A stretch of 5,782 nucleotides of DNA, from the NCBI GenBank assembly GCA_947629275.1, contig CANRDG010000120.1, positions 1-5,782 of the forward strand. The letters are read 5' to 3'. Origin of the DNA: an uncultured Clostridia bacterium. Lineage in GTDB: Bacteria > Bacillota > Clostridia > Oscillospirales > Ruminococcaceae. The notes beneath the pieces were generated by a model. It was not told the origin of the DNA, made no database searches, and worked only from the letters and a program-made list of their open reading frames with translations. A program made the translations under genes and the position numbers. Shown here piece after piece: positions 1-5,557 of the stretch; the first letter of the stretch is position 1; each line of letters begins with the position of its first letter.

Positions 1-14
1 ATACTCACCATACA

Positions 15-43
15 ATTGTAGCACACTTTTTGGAAATTTGCAA
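15..43 (-). promoter_or_regulatory. Sigma-A-type promoter reading leftward out of the window
   Basis: Read on the minus strand there is a -35 box TTGCAA (38-43), a 17-base spacer and a -10 box TACAAT (15-20). The -10 is preceded by TGC, which makes an extended -10 element. Transcription would start near position 8 and run off the left edge, so the gene served is not visible. It lies just beyond the glyA terminator and therefore begins a new unit. Confidence 0.6.
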
Positions 44-60
44 GTGCAGAATATCAACAT

Positions 61-92
61 AAAAAGACAGCCGGACTTATAGCCCGACCGCC
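61..92 (-). terminator. Intrinsic terminator of glyA
   Basis: On the minus-strand RNA an 11-bp stem pairs 92-82 with 76-66 around a five-base loop (81-77) and is followed by five U (65-61). Four of the pairs are G-U, so they become A-C mismatches on the plus strand. The hairpin therefore works only in the glyA direction. It starts 28 bases after the glyA stop codon. Confidence 0.85.
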
Positions 93-120
93 TTTATAAA
101 ACTTTAAGATTATTTGCCGC

Positions 121-1377
121 TTATTCATACAGCGGATATTTTTCGCATATCGCCGAAACGCCTGATCTTATCTCGTCAGCCTTATTATCAAAGTCCGAAG
201 CGGTAAGGAAAATGAACTGCGCTATCTTGTCCATATCCTCCTCAACAAGTCCTCTGGTAGTCACCGCAGGTGTGCCTATCCTTACGCCGCTTGTGATGAA
301 CGGGCTTTGAGGATCGTTGGGTATGGCATTCTTGTTTACGGTTATGTATACCTCGTCAAGCTTCTTTTCAAGCTCTTTGCCCGTGATGTTGAACGGTCTG
401 AGGTCAACAAGCATAAGGTGGTTGTCAGTGCCGCCCGAAACAAGTGCAAATCCTCTAGAAACAAGTCCCTTTGCAAGCGCCTGGGCGTTCTTTACTATCT
501 GCTGCTGATAGGTCTTGAACTCGGGTTTCAGAGCCTCGCCGAAGCAAACTGCCTTTGCAGCTATAACGTGCATAAGCGGTCCGCCCTGCGTGCCGGGGAA
601 TATAGCCTTGTTCATCTTCTTGGCAAGCTCTTCATCATTTGTAAGGATAAGTCCGCCTCTCGGGCCTCTGAGCGTTTTATGCGTGGTGGTGGTAACAACG
701 TCAGCATACGGCATTGGCGAGGGGTGCAGACCTGCCGCAACAAGACCTGCGATATGCGCCATATCTACCATAAAGTATGCGCCAACGCTCTTTGCTATCT
801 TGGAAATGCGCTCAAAGTCTATTATTCTCGGATATGCAGACGCACCAGCTACTATAAGCTTCGGCTTTACCTCCTGTGCCTGCTTTTCAAAAGCATCATA
901 ATCTATAAAACCGTTGTCATTTATTCCGTAGGGAACGAAGTTAAAATACTTGCCCGACAGATTTACAGGCGAACCATGTGTAAGGTGTCCGCCATGAGCG
1001 AGCGACATACCCATAACGGTATCACCAGGCTCTATCAGAGCAAAGTAAACTGCGGTATTTGCCTGCGCGCCCGAATGCGGCTGAACGTTTGCAAAATTTG
1101 CGCCGAATATCTTGCAGGCTCTCTCGATAGCGATATTCTCAACAATATCAACACATTCGCAGCCGCCGTAGTATCTCTTGCCCGAATAACCCTCGGCATA
1201 CTTGTTAGTAAGAACGCTGCCCATAGCAGCCATTACGGCAGGCGATACGATATTTTCACTTGCTATAAGTTCAAGATTTCTTCTCTGTCTTGCAAGCTCT
1301 TTTTCCATAGCCTCGCCGACGTCGCTGTCGAACTGTTTTACAAAACCTATGGTATCCATCATTTTCATTGTTCCCAT
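121..1377 (-). CDS. glyA: Serine hydroxymethyltransferase (glycine hydroxymethyltransferase)
   Basis: This is a cytoplasmic PLP enzyme that interconverts serine plus tetrahydrofolate with glycine plus 5,10-methylene-tetrahydrofolate, the main entry to one-carbon units for purine, thymidylate and methionine synthesis. The 418-residue product has the usual bacterial length. Visible landmarks are ASEN near residue 40, the KYAEGYSGKRYYGG segment (59-72), the LAHGGHLTHG loop with H128, VDMAHIAG with D205 and H208, the PLP Schiff-base lysine K234 in TTTTHKTLRGPRGG, and R366 in SGVRIGTP, which binds the substrate carboxylate. The ATG at 1377 is chosen because AAGGAG (1387-1392) lies 9 bases before it. 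A TTG two codons upstream is only 3 bases from that site, and the ATGs at 1368, 1362 and 1359 are too far. It is a monocistronic unit with its own promoter and terminator and no sign of damage. Confidence 0.98.
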   Translation of the reverse strand: MGTMKMMDTIGFVKQFDSDVGEAMEKELARQRRNLELIASENIVSPAVMAAMGSVLTNKYAEGYSGKRYYGGCECVDIVENIAIERACKIFGANFANVQPHSGAQANTAVYFALIEPGDTVMGMSLAHGGHLTHGSPVNLSGKYFNFVPYGINDNGFIDYDAFEKQAQEVKPKLIVAGASAYPRIIDFERISKIAKSVGAYFMVDMAHIAGLVAAGLHPSPMPYADVVTTTTHKTLRGPRGGLILTNDEELAKKMNKAIFPGTQGGPLMHVIAAKAVCFGEALKPEFKTYQQQIVKNAQALAKGLVSRGFALVSGGTDNHLMLVDLRPFNITGKELEKKLDEVYITVNKNAIPNDPQSPFITSGVRIGTPAVTTRGLVEEDMDKIAQFIFLTASDFDNKADEIRSGVSAICEKYPLYE

Positions 1378-1386
1378 TTGCAACTA

Positions 1387-1392
1387 CTCCTT
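1387..1392 (-). promoter_or_regulatory. Ribosome binding site deciding the glyA start
   Basis: AAGGAG on the minus strand sits 9 bases upstream of ATG 1377 and 3 bases upstream of an in-frame TTG at 1383. The spacing favours the ATG and trims two residues from the longest reading frame. Confidence 0.8.
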
Positions 1393-1415
1393 AATTTATG
1401 TAAATCAATATATTT

Positions 1416-1444
1416 ATTATAACTTATTCCCTCGCAATATTCAA
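1416..1444 (-). promoter_or_regulatory. glyA promoter
   Basis: On the minus strand there is a -35 box TTGAAT (1439-1444), a 17-base spacer and a perfect -10 box TATAAT (1416-1421). The start point would be near 1409, giving a leader of about 32 bases, too short for a riboswitch. An imperfect 19-base inverted repeat (1429-1447, outer arms CCCT/AGGG) overlaps the -35 box and could be an operator, but the symmetry is modest. Confidence 0.8.
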
Positions 1445-1576
1445 GGGCTTTTTGTTAATTTTTCAAAAACGCCGCGATATTTTAACTTTTGTTTCAAAAT
1501 GCGCCCAAATTTCCGAATAAAACATCATATCTTCGGCAACAATAATTTTGTTTATATACTGAAAGGAGATACTTTT

Positions 1577-1900
1577 ATGGACATTCAGGCAGAATTTGAA
1601 AATGTTGATATAGCAGATATAGTCTGCACAAATATAAAAAATAACGTACCGGGCATACAGCGCATATCTATAACCGACAGGGGCTTTCCCACACCGTATG
1701 GTTCAAACGTAAGAACGATAATATCTCAGGGCGTGAACGGCGTTCAGCCGTATGTAACAGAGGTAACGCAGCCGTCAGTGCCTGTAAACAGCTACTCGGG
1801 CAGCGCGCTTGTGAATATAAAGTGTGATCCGCAGTCGGCAGGGGCAGTAAAACGCAGGCTTATCTCACGCGGCGGACATTCTGTGAAAGAGCTATCATAA
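1577..1900 (+). CDS. Hypothetical protein, 107 residues
   Basis: I do not recognise this family. The start is supported by AAAGGAG (1562-1568), 8 bases before ATG 1577. The open frame continues upstream only as antisense to glyA. The product is soluble-looking, with no signal peptide or membrane segment. It has an acidic N-terminal region (residues 1-20), a central Ser/Thr/Pro/Val-rich stretch (about 60-75) and a basic C-terminus (91-104). The last 30 residues, starting at SALVNIKCDP, read like a beta strand followed by a basic amphipathic helix and a short strand. The segment around residues 12-33 could be a similar helix-strand unit, so a small ferredoxin-like alpha-beta fold is possible; this is inference. 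It has two cysteines, C17 and C83. The gene lies 54 bases before the S1-domain gene on the same strand with no convincing promoter between, so the two are probably co-transcribed. The best upstream promoter candidate, TTGTTA (1452-1457), 18 bases, GATATT (1476-1481), is weak. Confidence 0.8.
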   Translation: MDIQAEFENVDIADIVCTNIKNNVPGIQRISITDRGFPTPYGSNVRTIISQGVNGVQPYVTEVTQPSVPVNSYSGSALVNIKCDPQSAGAVKRRLISRGGHSVKELS

Positions 1901-1922
1901 ATTTTTGCACGACGGCATAATA

Positions 1923-1952
1923 TGTACCAATACACATTGTTATGGAGGTACA
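1923..1952 (+). repeat. Inverted repeat enclosing the S1-gene ribosome binding site
   Basis: TGTACC (1923-1928) is the perfect complement of GGTACA (1947-1952), with an 18-base loop. The right arm covers the last two G of the GGAGG ribosome binding site, so the folded RNA would partly hide it. A competing small hairpin, CAAT/ATTG (1928-1931 with 1936-1939), is possible. Six pairs with a long loop is weak on its own, so a regulatory role is speculative. Confidence 0.35.
1944..1948 (+). promoter_or_regulatory. Ribosome binding site deciding the S1-gene start
   Basis: GGAGG lies 6 bases before ATG 1955. An in-frame ATG at 1922 would add 11 residues but has no purine-rich site before it. The shorter protein is therefore preferred. 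Confidence 0.8.
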
Positions 1953-1954
1953 AA

Positions 1955-2869
1955 ATGCCAAACTATTATCCTGAAGGAAAACTTATTGACAAATATGAAA
2001 ACAGAAGCTGGCTGCGGTCAGCCGATACTATGTCAGCCGCTATGGCTTCGGGCAAAATACTTGAAGCGAAAGCGGTGCTGTGTGATAACGACCACGATCT
2101 TATTGTAAATCTGCCCTGCGGCAAGGGCATTATTCCGCGTGCCGAGGGCGCTATAGGCATTGCTGACGGCACAACGCGCGATATTGCCCTGCTTGCAAGG
2201 GTAAACAAGCCTGTATGCTTCAAGGTCATAGATATACAAGAAGACGGCGGCGGTCACCGATTTATACTCTCGCGCCGCCTCGCGCAGGAAGAATGTATGG
2301 AGCAGTACATCTCAAAACTTACGCCCGGCGACATTATTTCCGCGCGTATAACACACTTAGAGCAGTTCGGCTGCTTTGTTGACATAGGCTGCGGGATATC
2401 CTCTCTGATACCGATAGACGCAATATCTGTGTCGCGCATATCTCACCCCTCAGACCGCTTTACAAACGGTGATGAGATATTGGCTGTAGTAAAGGGCAAG
2501 GAGGACGGCAGGATACAGCTTACCCACAAAGAGCTTTTGGGAACGTGGGAGCAAAACGCAGCTCTTTTCAACCAGGGCGAAACGGTAGGCGGAATAGTGC
2601 GTTCTATTGAAGATTACGGCGTTTTTATAGAGCTTACGCCAAATCTTGCAGGGCTTGCCGAGCCTTTTGACAGCGTAAGCGAGGGGCAGTCAGCAAGTGT
2701 ATACATAAAAGCAATAATACCCGAAAAAATGAAAGTAAAGCTGATAATCGTAGATGTGTTCGACTCCCCTGCTGACAAGAGTTTCAACTATTACCTGACC
2801 GACGGTCACATAAACGACTGGATATACTCCACGCCTCAATGCGAAAAGCGAATAGAGAGCCACTTTTAA
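1955..2869 (+). CDS. S1 RNA-binding domain protein (ribosomal protein S1-like)
   Basis: The 304-residue protein is built from S1-type OB-fold repeats and so probably binds single-stranded RNA in the cytoplasm. Residues about 33-108 form a degenerate repeat ending in a FILSRR strand, like the N-terminal ribosome-docking repeat of S1 proteins. Residues 122-196 form a clear repeat: LTPGDIISARITHLEQFGCFVDIG, with the typical G-x-FVDIG core, closing in IQLTHKELLGTW. Residues 205-267 form another, with FNQGETVGGIVRSIEDYGVFIEL. A tail of about 37 residues follows. Classical S1 has four to six repeats, so this is a short paralogue or the reduced S1 of Clostridia. I cannot tell whether it serves as ribosomal protein S1 itself, so I give no symbol. 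It is second in a likely operon with the 107-residue protein and ends at a strong terminator. An inverted repeat over its ribosome binding site may allow translational control. Confidence 0.88.
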   Translation: MPNYYPEGKLIDKYENRSWLRSADTMSAAMASGKILEAKAVLCDNDHDLIVNLPCGKGIIPRAEGAIGIADGTTRDIALLARVNKPVCFKVIDIQEDGGGHRFILSRRLAQEECMEQYISKLTPGDIISARITHLEQFGCFVDIGCGISSLIPIDAISVSRISHPSDRFTNGDEILAVVKGKEDGRIQLTHKELLGTWEQNAALFNQGETVGGIVRSIEDYGVFIELTPNLAGLAEPFDSVSEGQSASVYIKAIIPEKMKVKLIIVDVFDSPADKSFNYYLTDGHINDWIYSTPQCEKRIESHF

Positions 2870-2870
2870 T

Positions 2871-2917
2871 ACAAAAGCTCCGATGAAACAAAATGTTTCT
2901 CGGAGCTTTATTTTATT
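2871..2917. terminator. Bidirectional terminator between convergent units
   Basis: A perfect 10-bp stem (2874-2883 with 2900-2909) continues, after one bulged T at 2884, into a 5-bp stem (2885-2889 with 2895-2899) and an AAAAT loop. It is followed on the plus strand by a T-rich run (2907-2917) and on the minus strand by TTTT (2876-2873). It begins 4 bases past the S1-gene stop. The stop codon of the converging PNPOx-like gene (2913-2915) lies inside the plus-strand T-rich run. One hairpin therefore serves both sides. Confidence 0.93.
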
Positions 2918-3386
2918 GCGCTGTATTTTTGGAATATCCGTTCTCAAAATCCCTGCCCTTTTCAAACTCCTCTATTTCAGCCGCAGGCAGATCGCCTTTC
3001 CCGTCATAACGGTAAAAACGACCGCTGTCTGCAATAAATTCGAGAATGCAGTAATCCTCATCGTCTATGCCTTTTGGATAATATTTTTCATCGCCGTCGT
3101 TCCAGAGAAGCTGTTTGTACTCTCTTTCAAAATGAACGGCGAATTTTCCGTAAAGGCACAGCCCCTCAAACGTGTTGTCATCAGAAAAATACAGACAGGC
3201 GTCAGCATTTTTCAGCAGGCTTTGCACATGGGCAGAGCTTGTATTCGTAGAAATCAGATGTCTGCCCAAACCCTTGTGCCACACGCAAAACACCCTGCGG
3301 ACATTCTGCCTGCTATTTTCATCTGTATATCCCATGGTTGCAAATAAAGATCTGTTGATAAGAGCCATTATTTCGTTGTTTGTCAT
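2913..3386 (-). CDS. Pyridoxamine 5'-phosphate oxidase-like flavin-barrel protein
   Basis: The 157-residue protein resembles the small PNPOx-like FMN-binding split-barrel proteins. These bind FMN, F420 or heme and act as flavin reductases or stress proteins, and they are usually not true PdxH enzymes. The order fits: an N-terminal helix (1-14), a strand with FATMGY (15-20), a strand with RVFCVWHKG (31-39), then RHLISTNTSSAHVQSLLKNADACLYF (43-67), the helix and strand where these proteins usually hold the flavin phosphate, GLCLYGKFAVH (76-86), and an acidic C-terminal part ending in a FIADSGRFYRY strand (118-127). ATG 3386 is chosen because GGGAGG (3392-3397) lies 5 bases before it; an ATG seven codons upstream lies inside the preceding gene's end. 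It is the last gene of a three-gene operon, 13 bases after the acetyltransferase stop. Its substrate is unknown. Confidence 0.8.
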   Translation of the reverse strand: MTNNEIMALINRSLFATMGYTDENSRQNVRRVFCVWHKGLGRHLISTNTSSAHVQSLLKNADACLYFSDDNTFEGLCLYGKFAVHFEREYKQLLWNDGDEKYYPKGIDDEDYCILEFIADSGRFYRYDGKGDLPAAEIEEFEKGRDFENGYSKNTAQ

Positions 3387-3399
3387 ATTATCCTCCCTA

Positions 3400-3948
3400 T
3401 CAGTCAATGACCGCCATTTTGTAAAGTTTTGTACGCAGTTTTCCCATATAGCCTGCTATAAGGCTCTGATATTCCTCATTTGTCGGCGGCGTGCCTGTTC
3501 CCAACATATCAAACACCACCGATGCTTCACGGATATGGTGGTGCATATCAACAAAGCCATTTTTGAAATAAAACTGTCTGCGCTTAACACGCTGCTCCAG
3601 ATTATCGCACTCAACATCTGCCCTTTCAGCTGCAAGGAATATCCTCATACCCTTGTAATGCTCTTTCAAAGCCTGCAAAGCCGCGCTGCCATAGCCCTGA
3701 CCCCGAAGCTCGGGCATTACAGCAAAATAGAATATGTACGCCAGATCTTTATGCGTTACCACATAGATAAGCCCGACAATGTTTTCTTCATTATAAATCG
3801 CAAGAAAATCAACATTCTGCCTGTCCATGCGCTTTTCAAGCATTCTGAACGGGGCGCGCTCGTTTGACGGGAACGCACTCTCATAAAGCTGCTTTATTTT
3901 TTTATAGTCGCTTGATGTTTTGTCCGCTTTTTCAAGTCTTACGGTCAT
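3400..3948 (-). CDS. GNAT family N-acetyltransferase
   Basis: The 182-residue protein transfers an acetyl (or other acyl) group from CoA to an amine; the acceptor cannot be read from the sequence. The GNAT core is clear. Strand FLAIYNEENIVGLIYVV (48-64) is followed by IFYFAVMPELRGQGYGSAAL (72-91). This contains the pyrophosphate-binding motif R82-x-x-G85-x-G87 and is followed by the helix to about residue 100. A later segment, RRQFYFKNGF (123-132), is the usual motif B tyrosine and NGF turn. The C-terminal 40 residues lie beyond the core and may contact the acceptor. The start at ATG 3948 has GAGG five bases upstream. The gene lies 11 bases after the stop of the bile salt hydrolase-like gene and 13 bases before the PNPOx-like gene, so the three are co-transcribed. 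Confidence 0.92.
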   Translation of the reverse strand: MTVRLEKADKTSSDYKKIKQLYESAFPSNERAPFRMLEKRMDRQNVDFLAIYNEENIVGLIYVVTHKDLAYIFYFAVMPELRGQGYGSAALQALKEHYKGMRIFLAAERADVECDNLEQRVKRRQFYFKNGFVDMHHHIREASVVFDMLGTGTPPTNEEYQSLIAGYMGKLRTKLYKMAVID

Positions 3949-3959
3949 AAATACCTCGC

Positions 3960-4934
3960 TTAGTTCTGATAATTTATCTGCTCTTTCATTACAAGCTTGT
4001 AGGAAACCACGCTGCTGCCGTCAAGGTCTTCCTTGTTCATATCAACCGCCGAGATCTGATGATTGTCGTATGAAGTATAATAGTAAATGCCCTTGCTAGC
4101 GTTGCAGCACGAAGTGTATATGGTTATCTCATACTCGCCCTCTTTCAGCTCGCAGCAGCCTCTCTGCTGGTCAACGCTGTTAAGAATATGAAAGAACTGG
4201 CTCACGCTTGATATTTCATCGCTTTTTGAAAGAGAGTTCATCTTAACAAATGAAACTCTTACAAATCTTGACATTGACGATAGATCACCCGGCAGACCCA
4301 AAGCGCCCATGCCGCGGCTGTAAAGTTTCAGATCTAGTTTATCTGAAAATCTGTTTTCGGGCGACTTGGCCGAGAGCCCCATATAATTATTGAGATTGAA
4401 AATTTGCTCGTCAAACGGCGGATTATTCGTAAGCGTGCCTGTCGGGTTATCATAAACGAAAAATCCGTCCTTCACGCTCTCTACCGTAATAGCCTCATTT
4501 TCATCTGCAATTATCCAATGCAGCTGCGATGCAGGATAATGCTCGCTGAAACTTTCGTTCGTTATACTTATATTCTCAAGCAGCTTTCTTGCCTCTTTTA
4601 CGGTAGCGCATTTACCAAGAATATACGGCAAAAATTCAAACTGCGCGAGGTTGTCCTTGCCGTCTGTAACATCTCTGTATACCGCATTTCCGACAAAATT
4701 CAGTCCTGCCATGCCGAGACCCTTTTCATTTATGCCGTCATAGAAAAGCGGATAGCCGCCTGCGATATGCGCCATGCCGATAATAGCATAGTGGCTGTTC
4801 ATTGCCGGAAGATGACGAAGCTCAAAGGGAAAATTGCGCGGAACTACTGTAACTTCCTCGCCGTAAGAGCACTCATAATCAAGCGTTCTGCCAAAATAAA
4901 AATCGTTTGTTTTATACGTTGCTGCCGTACACAT
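3960..4934 (-). CDS. Choloylglycine hydrolase family protein (bile salt hydrolase-like)
   Basis: This is an N-terminal nucleophile amidase that, as a bile salt hydrolase, would cleave glycine or taurine from conjugated bile acids in the cytoplasm; penicillin V acylases share the family. The 324 residues match the family length. Removal of Met1 would expose the nucleophile C2. The other catalytic residues are in place: R16 and D19 in FGRTLDYE, N79 in GLNF, N170 in LTNNP and R223 in SSMSRFVR. N79 rather than Tyr favours bile salt hydrolase over penicillin V acylase. As remembered, the Clostridium perfringens enzyme is alike in segments such as FFHIL (246-250) and the GIYYY to DMNKEDLDG region (282-306). 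Two bile-pocket positions differ: A58 in place of Phe61 and Y65 in place of Ala68. GAGGTG (4940-4945) lies 5 bases before the ATG. It is the first gene of a three-gene operon. Confidence 0.93.
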   Translation of the reverse strand: MCTAATYKTNDFYFGRTLDYECSYGEEVTVVPRNFPFELRHLPAMNSHYAIIGMAHIAGGYPLFYDGINEKGLGMAGLNFVGNAVYRDVTDGKDNLAQFEFLPYILGKCATVKEARKLLENISITNESFSEHYPASQLHWIIADENEAITVESVKDGFFVYDNPTGTLTNNPPFDEQIFNLNNYMGLSAKSPENRFSDKLDLKLYSRGMGALGLPGDLSSMSRFVRVSFVKMNSLSKSDEISSVSQFFHILNSVDQQRGCCELKEGEYEITIYTSCCNASKGIYYYTSYDNHQISAVDMNKEDLDGSSVVSYKLVMKEQINYQN

Positions 4935-4968
4935 AATATCACCTCATAAGAATTTTTATGTTAATACT

Positions 4969-4997
4969 ATTGTAGCATAATCTATCAAAAACTTCAA
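4969..4997 (-). promoter_or_regulatory. Promoter of the bile salt hydrolase-GNAT-PNPOx operon
   Basis: On the minus strand there is a -35 box TTGAAG (4992-4997), a 17-base spacer ending in TGC and a -10 box TACAAT (4969-4974), an extended -10 promoter. The start would lie near 4962, leaving a leader of about 27 bases. The hsp20 terminator ends only 4 bases upstream of the -35 box. Confidence 0.75.
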
Positions 4998-5001
4998 GCA
5001 C

Positions 5002-5028
5002 AAAAAAGGACACAAAATTGTGCCCTTT
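5002..5028 (-). terminator. Intrinsic terminator of hsp20
   Basis: On the minus strand a 10-bp stem (5028-5019 with 5014-5005) encloses a four-base loop and runs into six consecutive T (5007-5002), the first three of them inside the stem. One pair is G-U, so the stem is slightly better on the minus-strand RNA. It starts 4 bases after the hsp20 stop codon. Confidence 0.9.
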
Positions 5029-5032
5029 CTGT

Positions 5033-5449
5033 TTACTTAACTTCTATGCGCTTTATCTCCTGCTCCTTAGACTTTTTAGGGAGCGTAAGTTTCAGCACGC
5101 CGTTGGTGTATTCGGCGTCTATTGCGCTTTCATCGACGTTTGAAATATCAAAGCTTCTGCAATATGAACTGCAACTTCTCTCACGCCTGATATACTCGCC
5201 TTTGTCGTTCTTTTCGTCGCTTTCGCAGTTTCTCTGCGCGCATAGGGTAAGCGTATTTCCGTTAACGTCTATCTTTATGTCGTTTTTGTCAAAGCCGGGC
5301 ATCTCACATTCCAACAGATAGTTGCTGCCGTCGTCTCTGATGTCTGTTCTACAATTGTGTGTACCTCTGAAACCTCTGAAAAAGTCGTTTTCAAAGTCAC
5401 GGAACGGATCCCAAAAATCATTTCTTTCAAACGGTGTTAGTCCAAACAT
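5033..5449 (-). CDS. Hsp20/alpha-crystallin family small heat shock protein
   Basis: This is an ATP-independent holdase chaperone of the cytoplasm that binds unfolding proteins and hands them to the Hsp70 and Clp machinery. The 138-residue protein shows a short aromatic N-terminal arm (WDPFRDFENDFFRGF, 13-27) and an alpha-crystallin domain from about residue 34. The domain includes EMPGFDKNDIKI (49-60), RRERSCSSYCRSF (88-100) and the family signature A112-x-x-x-N-G-V-L-x-L-x-LPK (112-125). A C-terminal I135-E-V137 matches the I-x-I/V oligomer-docking motif. GGAGG (5457-5461) lies 7 bases before the ATG. It is a monocistronic unit with its own terminator. I see no CIRCE (HrcA) repeat and no CtsR heptad in the 120 bases upstream. 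It carries six cysteines (33, 48, 70, 75, 93, 97), which is many for this family. Confidence 0.96.
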   Translation of the reverse strand: MFGLTPFERNDFWDPFRDFENDFFRGFRGTHNCRTDIRDDGSNYLLECEMPGFDKNDIKIDVNGNTLTLCAQRNCESDEKNDKGEYIRRERSCSSYCRSFDISNVDESAIDAEYTNGVLKLTLPKKSKEQEIKRIEVK

Positions 5450-5472
5450 AACAATACCTCCAAAACATATTA

Positions 5473-5486
5473 TTTATAGTATTGTA
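5473..5486 (-). promoter_or_regulatory. Probable -10 region of the hsp20 promoter
   Basis: The very AT-rich stretch upstream of hsp20 holds two overlapping -10 candidates on the minus strand, TACAAT (5481-5486) and TATAAA (5473-5478). Neither has a good -35 box 16-18 bases upstream, so the exact promoter and sigma factor are uncertain. The upstream sortase terminator implies that hsp20 needs its own promoter here. Confidence 0.35.
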
Positions 5487-5527
5487 TTATTTTTGCAGAT
5501 TATTCGTGACAGAAAAACAGACGAACC

Positions 5528-5557
5528 AAAAAAGAGCCGACTATCCATCGACTCTTT
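5528..5557 (-). terminator. Intrinsic terminator of the sortase gene
   Basis: On the minus strand an 11-bp stem (5557-5547 with 5541-5531) surrounds a GGATA loop and runs into six T (5533-5528). Two pairs are G-U, so the hairpin favours minus-strand RNA. The early stop of the sortase frame lies 12 bases before it. The stop of the alternative, family-like frame (TAG, 5543-5541) lies inside it. Confidence 0.9.

Noticed and set aside
307..1422. Long plus-strand open frame of 371 codons opposite glyA
   Set aside because: It is fully antisense to an unambiguous glyA, has no ribosome binding site, and its product is rich in Cys, Arg, Tyr and Leu with no family character. It is a shadow of glyA codon use.
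1532..1560. TTCGGC-17-TATACT as promoter for the 107-residue gene
   Set aside because: The -35 is poor, and the start point would fall at the ribosome binding site, leaving almost no leader.
1202..1576. Upstream extension of the 107-residue protein
   Set aside because: The frame stays open, but this part runs antisense to the glyA 5' end and through its promoter. The good ribosome binding site is at 1562-1568.
2883..3347. Plus-strand frame starting inside the bidirectional terminator
   Set aside because: It begins in the hairpin and is antisense to the PNPOx-like gene. Its hydrophobic start is a by-product of the reverse complement.
4404..4949. Plus-strand open frame opposite the bile salt hydrolase-like gene
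   Set aside because: It is antisense to a gene with all catalytic residues in place and has no credible start signal or protein features.
5450..5527. Possible CIRCE or CtsR operator before hsp20
   Set aside because: I looked for the TTAGCACTC/GAGTGCTAA inverted repeat and for GGTCAAA heptads and found neither.
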